Of a stretch of DNA of 64,000 bases, positions 37,084-46,902 are shown one piece after another (position 1 is the first letter of the stretch; each line of letters opens with the position of its first letter). Location: assembly GCA_036480375.1 (NCBI GenBank), contig JAZGGI010000049.1, forward strand, positions 18,030-82,029, read 5' to 3'. The notes below the pieces were generated by a model. The model saw only the letters and a program-made list of their open reading frames with translations, was not told the origin of the DNA and made no database searches. Position numbers and translations under genes: made by a program. Source of the DNA: Candidatus Zixiibacteriota bacterium. Lineage in GTDB: Bacteria; Zixibacteria; MSB-5A5; GN15; JAAZOE01.

Positions 37084-38082
37084 TTAAAAGCCCCCTGTAA
37101 ATGTTACCCGATGACTTGATCCCAGATCAAGATAAGGCATAAAGGCATAAGAAATTTGAAGTTGTTTGTAATCGAGCCCGAAGCCAAACGCGAATCCTCC
37201 CAGCCCATCTCTGTCGGAACCGGTTTTATAATTCTGACCAAAGGTCGAATACCCCAGCCTCAGATATAAAGGCTCCAGTTTATAGAATTCCAAACCGGCG
37301 CTGATATACAAGTCATTGTCATTGGGATAAACTCCGTTTAATGAAACTATAACGGGGAGTTCGCGAAGCGAATGAGACACTCCGGCGCGGACGCCCGTCG
37401 GTAATTTGTCTTTGTGTGAGTAATCCGAAGCGGCTGAAAATCCGGAAAGAACTCCGCCGAAATTATATACCGAGACACCGGCGTTAGTTAGAGAATCTCC
37501 GAAAAAATTCGTCAACATCAGTCCAAAATCAACCGCAATCGCCTGAGATGAATAGCCGTCAGCCGATTCGGAAATAAATTTCGCGTTGATGCCCGCCGAG
37601 AGAAATGAACCAATAAATCGCGAATAGTTGGCGCCGATTAAGAAATCTCCTCCGGAGAATGTCGGATCGGCGTTATCAACTACGCCATTGACGTCGGTTC
37701 GTATAAATTCGCCAAAATTCATGTAGGAAATAAACAGGCCGATATTTCCATAGGTCTTGAAAGGCATGGTCGCGGCCACGAATCCGGATTGAACATCGAG
37801 GACATAATTATGATAACCGGCTAAAAACTGGCGACCGTCAAGGTGGGCGGTTCCGGCCGGATTATAATAGATTATCGAAGGATCGCCCGCTATGGAAACA
37901 AAGGCTCCGCCCAGAGAAACCGCCCGGGCGCCAACTCCCTGTTTCAAAAACGAGAATCCAGTGGTCCCCGCGTTTTTGTTTATGTCTCCGGCATTGATCG
38001 GGATATTTGACATCATTAGTACAGCGAAGATTATTATCAAAACGGCGGTTTTTCTACTCATACGGTCAAAGAAATTATTCAT
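37084..38082 (-). CDS. PorV/PorQ family outer-membrane protein
   Basis: A 332-residue beta-barrel protein with a signal peptide. The segment FLKQGVGARAVSLGGAFVS, followed by YYNPAGTAHLDG, is the hallmark of the PorV/PorQ/UPF0164 family, which are FadL-like barrels that shuttle type IX secretion substrates or serve as export accessory proteins. The FG-GAP protein at 43178 carries a matching sorting domain. The gene sits 84 bases after lptE and next to a lipoprotein, which is consistent with an envelope-biogenesis cluster. Confidence 0.85.
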   Translation of the reverse strand: MNNFFDRMSRKTAVLIIIFAVLMMSNIPINAGDINKNAGTTGFSFLKQGVGARAVSLGGAFVSIAGDPSIIYYNPAGTAHLDGRQFLAGYHNYVLDVQSGFVAATMPFKTYGNIGLFISYMNFGEFIRTDVNGVVDNADPTFSGGDFLIGANYSRFIGSFLSAGINAKFISESADGYSSQAIAVDFGLMLTNFFGDSLTNAGVSVYNFGGVLSGFSAASDYSHKDKLPTGVRAGVSHSLRELPVIVSLNGVYPNDNDLYISAGLEFYKLEPLYLRLGYSTFGQNYKTGSDRDGLGGFAFGFGLDYKQLQISYAFMPYLDLGSSHRVTFTGGF

Positions 38083-38166
38083 AGTAACTCATTTCGTGTA
38101 GATGCCTGCGGCATCAAATTCAAAATTAAATCGGCCAGTCTATTATACACAATTCAAACTCAAATC

Positions 38167-38655
38167 TCACCAGCTTTTAGTCGTTTTATCCAAAATATCT
38201 GCCGTCAGAAGAGAAATTACGCGATCCTGCCCTTCGCCCTCTTCGGTTTCGGTATTGGCATCATAGACGCCTTCAGCATAAAAAGTCTCTTCCCAGATAA
38301 TATCCTCGGTATTGGCTTTGGCGATCTTAACTCTCAGCGAGACTTTAACGGCATATTTGGTAACATTATCCTGCTGGTCGAAAGTATGCGGATCGCGGCG
38401 ATAGCTGATAACCGTTCCGTTTAATACCGCTTCGGCTTTATCGGACTCTTTTACCTGAACGGTGTTATCCAGCACAAAAGCATCAATAACGGCGTCGGTC
38501 AACCGGTCGCCCATTTCGTATTGAATGGTATTATTTTCGAACTGGGCGACATATACCGATTGAAAAGCGGATTTGCCCGAAGGCGAAAACGAATACGGTC
38601 CACATCCGGAAACGATTATCAAAATCAGTAATGCCTGTACGACTAAACGCTTCAT
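38167..38655 (-). CDS. lptE: LptE-type LPS-assembly lipoprotein
   Basis: A 162-residue lipoprotein (lipobox IIVSGC) with the alpha+beta pattern of LptE: GPYSFSPSG near the start, YVAQFENNTIQYEMGDRLTD, then a beta strand pair with VLNGTVISYRRDPHTF. LptE plugs the LptD barrel that inserts lipopolysaccharide. It overlaps the hutI stop in an ATGA arrangement, an odd pairing of envelope and histidine-catabolism genes. The call is by pattern, and related DUF4136-like lipoproteins are an alternative. Confidence 0.75.
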   Translation of the reverse strand: MKRLVVQALLILIIVSGCGPYSFSPSGKSAFQSVYVAQFENNTIQYEMGDRLTDAVIDAFVLDNTVQVKESDKAEAVLNGTVISYRRDPHTFDQQDNVTKYAVKVSLRVKIAKANTEDIIWEETFYAEGVYDANTETEEGEGQDRVISLLTADILDKTTKSW

Positions 38656-39929
38656 TTTTCGATTATGACTTTCCCGTTTTTAATAACTGTATCCACCAGA
38701 TTAACGCCGTAATGATATGGCAGTTCCCGATAATCTTCCATATCCCAGATGACGATATCGGCCGGTAGATTTTTTTCCAAACGCCCGAGACGTTCGCCCT
38801 GACCGATCGCGCAGGCGGCATTGACGGTCACCGCCGAGAGAGATTCAGCAGCGGTCATTTTCAGTTTTACGGCAGCCAGTGATATTATCATCGGTAATGA
38901 TTCGGTCATTGATGAACCGGGATTGCAGTCGGTCGAGAGCGCAACGATAACTCCTTTTTCAATCATTTCCCGGGCCGGAGCCGATTCTTTTAGGTCAAGC
39001 GCGAATGCGGTTCCGGGAAGAAGCACCGCGACGGTATCCGAATTGGCCAGTTGCCTGATTCCCGCTTTTGAAATGCATCCGAGATGGTCGGCCGAAACCG
39101 CGTCTAATTCAACCGCCAGTTCTGCGCCTCCGGTCGATTTGATTTCATCGGCGTGCAGTTTCGGTTTCATTCCGGCTTGTCTGGCAGCCATCAGAATTTT
39201 GCGTGATTCATCGACGGTAAAGACACCTTCCTCGCAGAAAACATCACAGAACAACGCCAGGTTTTGTTCGGCCACGGCCGGAATCATTTCATTTATGACC
39301 AGATCAACATAAGCGTCTCGGTTATCCCGGTATTCATCCGGTATTTCATGCGCTCCGAGAAAAGTCGGATATAGATCCATCGATTCCTGCTCATTGAGCT
39401 TTTGAATCGCTTCCAGCATTTTAATTTCGGATTTGGTCGAGAGACCATATCCGGACTTGGCTTCCATTGATGTTACGCCGTAAGACATCAGAGTATCGAT
39501 GGTTTTGCGGGTCCGCTCCATTAGAGATTTTTCGTCGGCTTCCCTCAGACACCGAACCGATGCGCGAATACCTCCTCCGGCCCGGGCTATTTCCATGTAC
39601 GATTTTCCGGAGAGGCGCATTTCGAATTCAAGTTCACGGGTTCCGGCAAAAACCGGATGGGTATGGGGATCAATCAGACCGGGAGTGACAACCTTGTTTT
39701 CCGCGGAAATAACAACACAGTTTTCGGCTGGGTCAATTTTCCCGCTTTTTTTATCGCCCGAGCCGATGGCCGTAACCGTTTCACCGGAAACGGCGACGAA
39801 TCCGTTTTCAATCAAACCGATTTCCGACATAGCCGTGCCGCGACGCGGTACGGAACCGCGCATACTGATCAGTTGCCCGATGTCTTCTATCAGGAGAGTC
39901 GTTTTTTTCTGATTATTGGTATTAGCCAT
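38652..39929 (-). CDS. hutI: Imidazolonepropionase
   Basis: A 425-residue amidohydrolase that opens the imidazolone ring in histidine degradation. Metal ligands are visible in VTPGLIDPHTHPVFAGTR (His-x-His), KLHADEI (His) and LSTDCNPGSS (Asp). The Arg after the first motif and the YGVTSMEAKSGYGLS segment are hutI-specific. It lies directly after hutU (3-base gap) and overlaps lptE. No strong Shine-Dalgarno precedes ATG 39929. Confidence 0.94.
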   Translation of the reverse strand: MANTNNQKKTTLLIEDIGQLISMRGSVPRRGTAMSEIGLIENGFVAVSGETVTAIGSGDKKSGKIDPAENCVVISAENKVVTPGLIDPHTHPVFAGTRELEFEMRLSGKSYMEIARAGGGIRASVRCLREADEKSLMERTRKTIDTLMSYGVTSMEAKSGYGLSTKSEIKMLEAIQKLNEQESMDLYPTFLGAHEIPDEYRDNRDAYVDLVINEMIPAVAEQNLALFCDVFCEEGVFTVDESRKILMAARQAGMKPKLHADEIKSTGGAELAVELDAVSADHLGCISKAGIRQLANSDTVAVLLPGTAFALDLKESAPAREMIEKGVIVALSTDCNPGSSMTESLPMIISLAAVKLKMTAAESLSAVTVNAACAIGQGERLGRLEKNLPADIVIWDMEDYRELPYHYGVNLVDTVIKNGKVIIEK

Positions 39930-39932
39930 TTT

Positions 39933-41585
39933 CTATTTAATCATGGGAAGTTTAATGCTGTTAGCCCTGGCAAATTTCGATGCCTCTTTATAACCGGCGT
40001 CTGCGTGGCGCATTATTCCCGTGCCCGGATCATTAGTCAGAACGCGATTCAATCTTTTACCCATATCTTTGGTGCCGTCGGCGCATATTACCAACCCGGC
40101 ATGAATGGCGTTGCCGATCCCGACTCCGCCGCCGTGATGAATTGAAACCCAGCTGGCGCCCGAGGCGACGTTGAGCATGCCGTTTAATAACGGCCAGTCG
40201 GCGATGGCGTCGGAACCGTCCAGCATCGCTTCGGTTTCGCGATAAGGACTTGCTACCGATCCGCAATCGAGATGATCACGACCGATAACAACCGGCGCGG
40301 AAATTTTGCCCTTCCTGACGTAATTGTTCAGTATTTCACCAAAGCGCGCTCGTTCGCCGTAACCCAGCCAGCAAATCCGGGCGGGCAATCCCTGATAGGG
40401 GATTTTTTCCCGCGCCAGACGAATCCAGCGCATCAATGATTCATTATCTTTAAACTCTTTCTGGACGATTTTGTCGGTGACGTCGATGTCTTTGGGGTCG
40501 CCGGACAGAGCCACCCACCGAAACGGTCCGCGGCCGCTGCAGAATAACGGCCGGATATATTCGGGCACGAATCCCGGATAATCAAAAGCCTGGGTCAGCC
40601 CGCCTTTCTTGGCCTGCCCTCTGAGGTTATTGCCGTAATCAAAAACGATTGAGCCGGCTTTTTTGAAGCGAAGCATTGCTTCGCAATGTCGCACCATTGA
40701 GGCGTAAGAGCGCTTAATATAATCGGTGGGATTTTTCTTGCGCAGTTTGATCGCTTCGTTTATAGTCAACCCTTCCGGGACATAGCCGTTGAGTTCATCA
40801 TGAGCCGAAGTTTGGTCGGTGACGATATCGGGAATCATACCCCGCCTGAATATTTCAGGGAAAATCTCGGCGCAGTTCCCGACCAGGCCGATGGATATCG
40901 GTTCATTTGAGGCCGTATGTTCTTTAATCAGTTTTAGCGCTTTATCCAGCGTCTTGATTTTGATGTCGCAGAAACCCGTCTTGATACGGCGGTTAATCTT
41001 CGCTTCGTCAACTTCGACGACAATGATCGAAGCGTTGTTCATCGTTCCCGATAAGGGCTGAGCGCTTCCCATCCCACCCATGCCGCCGGTTAATATCCAT
41101 CGCCTCGAGAGATCGCCCTTGAAATGCTTGTCCGCCAAAGCGGCAAAAGTTTCATAGGTGCCTTGAATAATCCCCTGGGTGCCGATATAAATCCAGCTTC
41201 CCGCCGTCATCTGCCCGAACATAATCAGACCCAACCGCTCCAGCTGCCGGAATTTCTCCCAGGTCGCCCAGTGAGGCACCAGATGGCTGTTGGCGATTAT
41301 AACTCGCGGTGAATATTCATGCGTCCGGAAAATACCGACCGGTTTTCCCGATTGTATCAAAAGAGTTTCATCGTTTTCCAGTTTTTTCAGCGAGTTCATT
41401 ATAGCATGGTAGCAGTTCCAATCGCGGGCGGCTTTGCCGGAACCGCCGTAGATAACCAGATTCTTTGGATCCTCGGCGACTTCCTCATCGAGATTATTGT
41501 TGAGCATCCGTAACGCGGCTTCCTGTTGCCAGCCTTTACAACTGATTTTTTGGCCTCGAGGGGCTTTAACGGGCGTATATTTCAT
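39933..41585 (-). CDS. hutU: Urocanate hydratase
   Basis: A 550-residue NAD-dependent enzyme that converts urocanate to imidazolone propionate. NAD-binding segments are [16 protein letters not shown] and [16 protein letters not shown], and the catalytic loop is [21 protein letters not shown] 41585 is chosen because AGGA lies 7 bases upstream and homologues start shortly before this point. The longer frame from 41609 adds eight residues. hutH (histidase) is not in the window, so the operon is a partial hut set. Confidence 0.95.
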   Translation of the reverse strand: MKYTPVKAPRGQKISCKGWQQEAALRMLNNNLDEEVAEDPKNLVIYGGSGKAARDWNCYHAIMNSLKKLENDETLLIQSGKPVGIFRTHEYSPRVIIANSHLVPHWATWEKFRQLERLGLIMFGQMTAGSWIYIGTQGIIQGTYETFAALADKHFKGDLSRRWILTGGMGGMGSAQPLSGTMNNASIIVVEVDEAKINRRIKTGFCDIKIKTLDKALKLIKEHTASNEPISIGLVGNCAEIFPEIFRRGMIPDIVTDQTSAHDELNGYVPEGLTINEAIKLRKKNPTDYIKRSYASMVRHCEAMLRFKKAGSIVFDYGNNLRGQAKKGGLTQAFDYPGFVPEYIRPLFCSGRGPFRWVALSGDPKDIDVTDKIVQKEFKDNESLMRWIRLAREKIPYQGLPARICWLGYGERARFGEILNNYVRKGKISAPVVIGRDHLDCGSVASPYRETEAMLDGSDAIADWPLLNGMLNVASGASWVSIHHGGGVGIGNAIHAGLVICADGTKDMGKRLNRVLTNDPGTGIMRHADAGYKEASKFARANSIKLPMIK

Positions 41586-41770
41586 CGTTTTTCCTGCCTT
41601 AAATTTCACTTACACAGAGCCGTAAGGTAAAAATCGTCGACGCAGAAGTCAAACAATTTCGATATGGGCCTAAAAAGCAATTGGGACCTTGAAATCGAGA
41701 ATTAAACAATGAATGCAACATTATGGCTATAATTGGTAGATATATATTTAAATAATATTGGAACTTATTC

Positions 41771-41798
41771 TTGACTTAAACAATAGAATTGATATATT
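41771..41798 (+). promoter_or_regulatory. Promoter of the membrane-thioredoxin gene
   Basis: TTGACT (41771-41776), a 16-base spacer and TATATT (41793-41798), about 80 bases before ATG 41878. Nothing else is seen in the 292-base spacer after hutU. Confidence 0.5.
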
Positions 41799-41877
41799 GA
41801 TAAAGAGTCGTTAGTGGGGATTTTTTCTCTATAATAATTTTGCTTATACCTTGTTTTGCAAACATGGAGGTATGTTT

Positions 41878-42462
41878 ATGGGTATTAAGGACACGAGTAC
41901 CAAAACGGGAATAATATACATTGTTGTTGGCGGATTGGTCGCATTTCTCGCCGTCGCGCTGGCGATTCCTGTCGGCATGGCAATTAGCGGTAAAGCCGGA
42001 ATCGGCGAAATAACTCCGGAAACTCTTCCCAATCGAACCACTCTCAAAATCGGTCAAACGGCCCCTGCTCTTGAACTTAAGAATCTGGACGGCCGGCCCG
42101 TAAGTTGGGCGGATATCACCGGCGGACGGCCGACGGTCGTCGCCGTTATTTTGCCTGGGTGTCAGCCGTGCGAGCAGATACTTAACTGGTGGGAGCACAA
42201 TGAATACAAAAACGGCAAAAACGGTATAAATATGGTCCTTCTGGTCTCGTTATCCGTCGGAAATATTGAATTTGAAGAAATTATGATGTATGAGCACCTG
42301 TTTCCCATTTATACGACGAGCTTCAAGGACTTGGGCAGTGTTTGCGGCATATCGAGTTACCCCAGCATGTTCGCGCTTGATGGCCAGGGTAATATTGCCT
42401 TTGTGGCCAACGGGCTTCTCAGGGATCTGGATTACGAATTTTTTGAAGAATACTTGAAGTAA
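41878..42462 (+). CDS. Membrane-anchored thioredoxin-fold protein
   Basis: A 194-residue protein with one N-terminal membrane helix (~11-35) and a periplasmic thioredoxin/TlpA-like domain. GQTAPALELKNLDGRPVSW is the usual start of redoxin domains. The active site is CQPC (Cys95, Cys98) and ISSYPSMFALD contains the cis-Pro. It should reduce or form disulfides outside the cytoplasm, like TlpA, ResA or MauD. ATG 41878 is supported by GGAGG (41866-41870) at 7 bases; the ATG at 41872 is too close to it. It precedes a Cys-rich secreted peptide with a near-identical leader. Confidence 0.82.
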   Translation: MGIKDTSTKTGIIYIVVGGLVAFLAVALAIPVGMAISGKAGIGEITPETLPNRTTLKIGQTAPALELKNLDGRPVSWADITGGRPTVVAVILPGCQPCEQILNWWEHNEYKNGKNGINMVLLVSLSVGNIEFEEIMMYEHLFPIYTTSFKDLGSVCGISSYPSMFALDGQGNIAFVANGLLRDLDYEFFEEYLK

Positions 42463-42500
42463 ATCTATCTGAGTTTCGCTGCCAGGACGTTTGTTGCATT

Positions 42501-42561
42501 GTGTAGCGACAACCCTCGGGTTGTCGTTTGGTCAGGACAACTCGAGAGTTGTCCCTACACG
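42501..42561. repeat. Paired palindromic repeat G
   Basis: A GTGTAG...CTACAC bordered element containing two stem-loops: CGACAACCC/GGGTTGTCG and GGACAACTC/GAGTTGTCC. Single copies lie at 13388-13414 and 46759-46786. It lies in the spacer 42463-42752 between the thioredoxin and peptide genes, where no other feature is clear. Confidence 0.7.
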
Positions 42562-42752
42562 GAAACGATGTGCTGTCGGTTCTTTAGCGAAGCGGTGAAC
42601 CGACGGTTGAAGACCGCCAGGTCACAATTTCGCTTTGCGAAATCAAGACCCGGCGGAACGATGAAGGAGTATTTGTAAGAAAAATCTTTCTTATTGCTAG
42701 TGTAAGGAAGCGTTAACTAATAATCTTAACTTTTTACATGGAGGTAAGAACC

Positions 42753-43028
42753 ATGAAAAAACTAACCATTTTTTCAAGCCTGTTTCTGCTCGTCTTCAGC
42801 CTGACAATCGGTATTACGGTCGGGCTGACAGGAGAGGCACAGGCAATACCATGTCAAGGTATGTGTATCTATAGTATTTTCCCTGAATGCAGACCTGATA
42901 CTCCACCTGAATGTGAACAACATATGGCTGGCCCCAATGGCCTTTACTCACCATGGGAGTGCACTGCTGGTTACGGTTGGTGTCCCGAACAAAGGATTGG
43001 TTGTTGCGACTATATGCCTCCGAAATAA
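42753..43028 (+). CDS. Small secreted Cys-rich peptide
   Basis: A 91-residue protein I do not recognise. Residues 1-~32 are a signal peptide (basic MKK, long hydrophobic core, cleavage near AQA). The ~60-residue mature part holds eight Cys, including PCQGMC and a terminal IGCCDY, plus many Pro and Trp, so it is likely disulfide-bonded. ATG 42753 has GGAGG 8 bases upstream; the ATG at 42738 overlaps that site. The preceding gene is a membrane thioredoxin with a near-identical CATGGAGGTA leader, suggesting a substrate/oxidoreductase pair. Confidence 0.6.
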   Translation: MKKLTIFSSLFLLVFSLTIGITVGLTGEAQAIPCQGMCIYSIFPECRPDTPPECEQHMAGPNGLYSPWECTAGYGWCPEQRIGCCDYMPPK

Positions 43029-43050
43029 CTGAATGACTTGTCATTTTTTG

Positions 43051-43133
43051 ACCAGTTGGGGATAATGCCCCGGCTGGTTTAATCACATTCTGACCTAAAT
43101 TGAAATCCGGCTCGGGGACGCCCGGGCCGGATT
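43051..43133. terminator. Two hairpins between convergent genes
   Basis: Hairpin 1: ACCAGTTGGGG (43051-43061) with CCCCGGCTGGT (43068-43078), followed by a short T run. Hairpin 2: AATCCGGC with GCCGGATT (about 43104-43133), with an inner CGGG/CCCG. They separate the peptide gene from the minus-strand FG-GAP gene and probably end transcription from both sides. Confidence 0.6.
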
Positions 43134-43177
43134 ATTTCGTAATTGTGGATTTTTAAATTGTAGGAGGGAGAAACTCT

Positions 43178-44746
43178 CTATTTCAACAAAATCATCTTTT
43201 TTGTTTCGGAATGATTGTCGGATTTGACGCTGTAGAAATATATCCCGGACGGTAACCGGTTGCCGTTCGAATCGGTCCCATCCCAAATAATCTGATGAAT
43301 ACCGGCGGTTAGAGTCATACTTATCGGGATGGCGACGGTTTCGCCCAGCATATTATATATTCTCAATTCAACATGACTTCTTTTGGGAATAAAAAATTCA
43401 ATAATTGTCGCGGGATTAAACGGATTTGGGAAGTTCTGTTTCAGGGATAAAGTATTAGGCAATATTCCAATCCCGTTTTCGTCAACATTATTCATGATAT
43501 CTTCTGAACCGGCTATCACGAATACGGCCCCGGTTCGATCATCACTATCGACATAATTAAACATGAAATCATCAATGCCATCGCCATTAAAATCACCGGC
43601 TGCAGAAACGGTGTTACAATAGCCTGACGAAAATTCTGGCGGTAAATCCTGATGATAGACAGCTTCATCAGGTATGGAATCCGCTGAAGGGCCGCCGAGG
43701 TAGATATATGCCAATGTATTGTTTGACCTTCTGCCATTGCATATTAAATCATTAAAGCCATCATTATTAATATCGCCTGCACTGGCTAATGAATTGGCCC
43801 CATACTCCATTTTCAAATCAAGTAAAGTATCAACACTTGGACCGCAAAAGTATATTAATATATCTGAGTTATACATACTTAAACTAATACCAATATCTTC
43901 CCAGCTATCACCATTGAAGTCGCCAATATTTTTTAATCTCATGGGAAAATATTCTGCATCCATGTCATAATTATACTCTTCCGGCGCTTGTATGATAAAG
44001 TCAGGCTCGGTTCCAAACTCAGGCCCAAGAAAAACGCCTATAAAACCAACATGACCCCAAACATATCCAAACATTGAATAACAAATATCTTTGTGGCCAT
44101 CACCGTTAAAATCAATTATCTCAATAAAAATGAGTCTGTGCGAGGAAGGAAGCTCATAAGACCAGTCATGCTCTCGGTCAATAAGAAGATAGCCCGAATA
44201 AAATCGCAAAAACCTTCCAATTACCATATCTTCATAAATCACAACATCTGGGTAGTTATCATCGTCAATTAAACCTATCTTATAAGCATTGCCTGACCTG
44301 GTGTCATTAACAAACGTATCGGGAACTAACGAATCAAACGGAGCGGTTGCCAGAGAATCGGCATATCCTCGATAGAAATACAATCCATTTGTATTCAAAT
44401 TTCCCTGTATGTATGATACACCATCATTTATACCGTCCCCGGTAAAATCTACTGAACATTGAAAACTAGAACATGAATCATAAAAGGCATCGGGAATTGT
44501 GTCTGCCGGATTTCCACCGTAGAAGATAAAGACTCCAAAGGGACTATTTCTCCTAAGTGCAATATCATCATAACCATCGCCATTTATATCGCCCAAAGAC
44601 CACATAGAAACACCAATCCAGGACAATGAATCGGGCCCGCGGACGTGAAATATAATCCGCTCGGGATCGATTTGGGCGTCGGCTTCGGCGACGCCGGAAA
44701 TCCCCAGAATCAAAATTGGCAAAATTAACAAGATTAAAAAGCGCAT
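43178..44746 (-). CDS. Secreted FG-GAP repeat protein with T9SS-type sorting domain
   Basis: A 522-residue exported protein. After a signal peptide it has about six FG-GAP/VCBS-type calcium repeats (such as GDINGDGYDDIALRR, DFNGDGHKDICYS and DFNGDGIDDFMFN), giving a beta-propeller like integrin alpha. The last ~85 residues begin KQNFPNPFNPATIIEF and end SETKKMILLK, the type A C-terminal signal recognised by the Por (type IX) secretion system. It should be released or surface-attached. The ligand is unknown. The PorV-like gene at 37084 fits the same export route. Confidence 0.88.
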   Translation of the reverse strand: MRFLILLILPILILGISGVAEADAQIDPERIIFHVRGPDSLSWIGVSMWSLGDINGDGYDDIALRRNSPFGVFIFYGGNPADTIPDAFYDSCSSFQCSVDFTGDGINDGVSYIQGNLNTNGLYFYRGYADSLATAPFDSLVPDTFVNDTRSGNAYKIGLIDDDNYPDVVIYEDMVIGRFLRFYSGYLLIDREHDWSYELPSSHRLIFIEIIDFNGDGHKDICYSMFGYVWGHVGFIGVFLGPEFGTEPDFIIQAPEEYNYDMDAEYFPMRLKNIGDFNGDSWEDIGISLSMYNSDILIYFCGPSVDTLLDLKMEYGANSLASAGDINNDGFNDLICNGRRSNNTLAYIYLGGPSADSIPDEAVYHQDLPPEFSSGYCNTVSAAGDFNGDGIDDFMFNYVDSDDRTGAVFVIAGSEDIMNNVDENGIGILPNTLSLKQNFPNPFNPATIIEFFIPKRSHVELRIYNMLGETVAIPISMTLTAGIHQIIWDGTDSNGNRLPSGIYFYSVKSDNHSETKKMILLK

Positions 44747-44936
44747 AACACAGTTCTCCCCTGCTCTTTCCTAAATGCAATATACTAATAACTCTTAAAT
44801 AAGCAATAAACAATAACCATGGTAAGACTACATTATTTTGTCATTCACCTTTTCCATTAAGGGCGCATATTTTTCTTTCCATGCTTTTTCAAAGTGGAGA
44901 TAATTTGTGCCCGCTCGAAATCCTTAATTTCCGGCC

Positions 44937-44963
44937 TAAATAAGCCAACCATTTTGTCGATTT
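44937..44963 (+). promoter_or_regulatory. Possible sigma28 (FliA) promoter of motAB
   Basis: TAAA (44937-44940), 15 bases, then GTCGATTT (44956-44963), compared with the FliA consensus TAAA-N15-GCCGATAA. Five of eight -10 positions match. It lies about 50 bases before motA, and flagellar motor genes are often FliA targets. The rest of the 44747-45012 spacer shows nothing else. Confidence 0.35.
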
Positions 44964-45012
44964 ATACTTATGGAGCAAGGCCTGAAATAAATAATTTAAG
45001 GATAGATAAAAT

Positions 45013-45867
45013 ATGCTGGTTATTGTCGGATTTTTGGTTGTTATCGTGAGTGTTGTAGCGGGATATGTGCTTGAAGGCGGCCATATCATGGCCCTCTATC
45101 AGCCCCTGGAGTTACTGATTATCGGCGGAGCCGCACTTGGTTCGCTGATTGTCATGTCACCCATACCGGTACTTAAGGACATGATAAAGCAGGTCATGGG
45201 TACGCTCGGTTCGAGTTATAATAGGAAAGACCTTACCGAGCAGATGGTGATGTTATACGAGATATTCAACATTGCCCGGCGCGAAGGATTGGTCGGTTTG
45301 GAATCGCATATTGAAAAGCCTTATGAATCCGAAGTAATCCGCAACTATCCCAATTTTCTCAAGAATCATCATGCCGTGGATTTTATGGCTGACACAATGC
45401 GCCTGATTATTACCGGTTCGGTGCAGCCCCATGAGCTCGAATCTCTTCTGGATACTGATCTTGAAATTCATCATGAAGAAATCAACAGGGCCCCTTCGAT
45501 TCTGGGCACCGTGGCCGACTCCCTTCCCGGTTTGGGAATTGTCGCGGCCGTTTTGGGCGTCGTCATTACCATGGCGGCTATCGGCGGACCGGCCGAGGAA
45601 ATCGGTCATAAGGTCGGCGCGGCTCTGGTTGGAACCTTTTTGGGCGTACTCTTGTGCTATGGTTTTGTCGGGCCGCTGTCGAAAAACATGCAAAATCGCA
45701 ACGATGCCGACGGCATGTACATGATTTGCCTCAAACAATGCCTGCTGGCGTTCTGCAAAGGATTCCCGCCTTCAATCGCCGTTGAATACGGACGGAGGTC
45801 GATCCCCAGCGAAGTTCGTCCGGGATTTATCGATCTTGAAGAGGCCTGTAAGGAAACCCGCAAATAA
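45013..45867 (+). CDS. motA: Flagellar motor stator protein MotA
   Basis: A 284-residue inner-membrane protein with four helices and a large cytosolic loop. PTILGTVADSLPGLGIV-like residues (here APSILGTVADSLPGLGIVAA) and the GTFLGVLLCYGFVGPL helix are the conserved MotA/PomA segments with the proton-path Pro residues. AAGGA lies 10 bases before ATG. It is followed by motB after 12 bases. Together they form the ion-conducting stator that turns the flagellum. Confidence 0.94.
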   Translation: MLVIVGFLVVIVSVVAGYVLEGGHIMALYQPLELLIIGGAALGSLIVMSPIPVLKDMIKQVMGTLGSSYNRKDLTEQMVMLYEIFNIARREGLVGLESHIEKPYESEVIRNYPNFLKNHHAVDFMADTMRLIITGSVQPHELESLLDTDLEIHHEEINRAPSILGTVADSLPGLGIVAAVLGVVITMAAIGGPAEEIGHKVGAALVGTFLGVLLCYGFVGPLSKNMQNRNDADGMYMICLKQCLLAFCKGFPPSIAVEYGRRSIPSEVRPGFIDLEEACKETRK

Positions 45868-45879
45868 ATTGGGGCCGTC

Positions 45880-46719
45880 ATGTCCGACGAAAATCATAAA
45901 CAACAACCGATAATAGTTGTCAAGAAGATCAATAAGCACGGCGGCCATCATGGCGGAGCGTGGAAAGTGGCCCTGGCTGATTTTATGACGGCTATGTTTG
46001 CTCTCTTTCTGGTTATGTGGCTGGTCAATCAATCGGATGAGGTCAAAGAGGAAATTCAAAGTTATTTCCAGGACCCGGTCGCCTATACCAGGGCCAGCAA
46101 ATTAAAACTTTTCAGCAAAGGACCGGGAATACTAAAAGGCAGCCAAACCGGTTCCGGTGAGGATGGCGATATTTCTCTTGAGGAAAAACTCAAACAGGAA
46201 ATGGAAGAACTCGCCGCCCGCATAAGGAAAACTCTGGGTGAAATGCCCGGACTCAGCGTTTTACGCGATCATATCGCTATCGAAGTCACGCAGGAGGGAC
46301 TGCGGATTCAGCTTATTGAGGGCAGCGAAGACGTTTCATTTTTCAAAACAGGATCAGCCACACTAAGCATAAAAGGCGAGTTGATTCTCAAGACAATAGC
46401 AATGGAATTGAGCAAACTATCCAATCAACTGGTTATCGAGGGCCATACTGACGCGTCCGATCTTGGCCGCCATGAAGATTATACCAACTGGGAATTATCA
46501 TCTGACCGCGCCAACGCCGCCCGGCGAGCAATGGGAACTAAATTAAACAAGGGCCAGGTTTACCAGGTACGAGGGTATGCTGACAATAAATTGCGATTCA
46601 AGGACGATCCCTTTGATCCCCGCAACCGCCGTATCACTATCCTGGTTCTCAATCGCCTCACCGGCAAACAAAATCCGGGTGATTCGTATAAATCGCCGAT
46701 TATTATGTCCAAAGAATAA
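45880..46719 (+). CDS. motB: Flagellar motor stator protein MotB
   Basis: A 279-residue stator partner. A basic N-terminus is followed by a single helix with WKVALADFMTAMFALFLVMW, where Asp34 is the proton-binding residue. Then comes a plug/linker and an OmpA-type peptidoglycan-binding domain (LVIEGHTDA, then WELSSDRANAARRAM). Length is typical. No other flagellar or che genes are in the immediate neighbourhood, although chemoreceptors lie at 60-64 kb. Confidence 0.95.
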   Translation: MSDENHKQQPIIVVKKINKHGGHHGGAWKVALADFMTAMFALFLVMWLVNQSDEVKEEIQSYFQDPVAYTRASKLKLFSKGPGILKGSQTGSGEDGDISLEEKLKQEMEELAARIRKTLGEMPGLSVLRDHIAIEVTQEGLRIQLIEGSEDVSFFKTGSATLSIKGELILKTIAMELSKLSNQLVIEGHTDASDLGRHEDYTNWELSSDRANAARRAMGTKLNKGQVYQVRGYADNKLRFKDDPFDPRNRRITILVLNRLTGKQNPGDSYKSPIIMSKE

Positions 46720-46758
46720 TGCTCCGGTTGTAAATGCATATACCCACATCCAAAATCT

Positions 46759-46902
46759 TGTAGCGACAACTCTCGAGTTGTCGTCGAAAGCCGTTATTTC
46801 GTCATTGCGAGCGAGTAAAACGAGCGCGGCAATCTGTTATCATGTTACCCCCGTCATTACCGAGAGCGAAAACCCGTTAGGGTGAAGTAAGTCGGGAATC
46901 CA
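46759..46902. repeat. Cluster of palindromic repeats after motB
   Basis: Three elements in tandem: repeat G (46759-46786, stem CGACAACTC/GAGTTGTCG), a CGTCATTGCGAGCGAG-type element (about 46800-46841) and a GTCATTACCGAGAGCGAAA...GTCGGGAATCC element (46852-46902) related to that at 27722. They fill the spacer between motB and repeat E1. No coding signal. Confidence 0.65.

Noticed and set aside
44568..44813. Antisense or alternative-frame ORFs over core genes
   Set aside because: They show no start signals or domains and mirror codon structure of the real genes.
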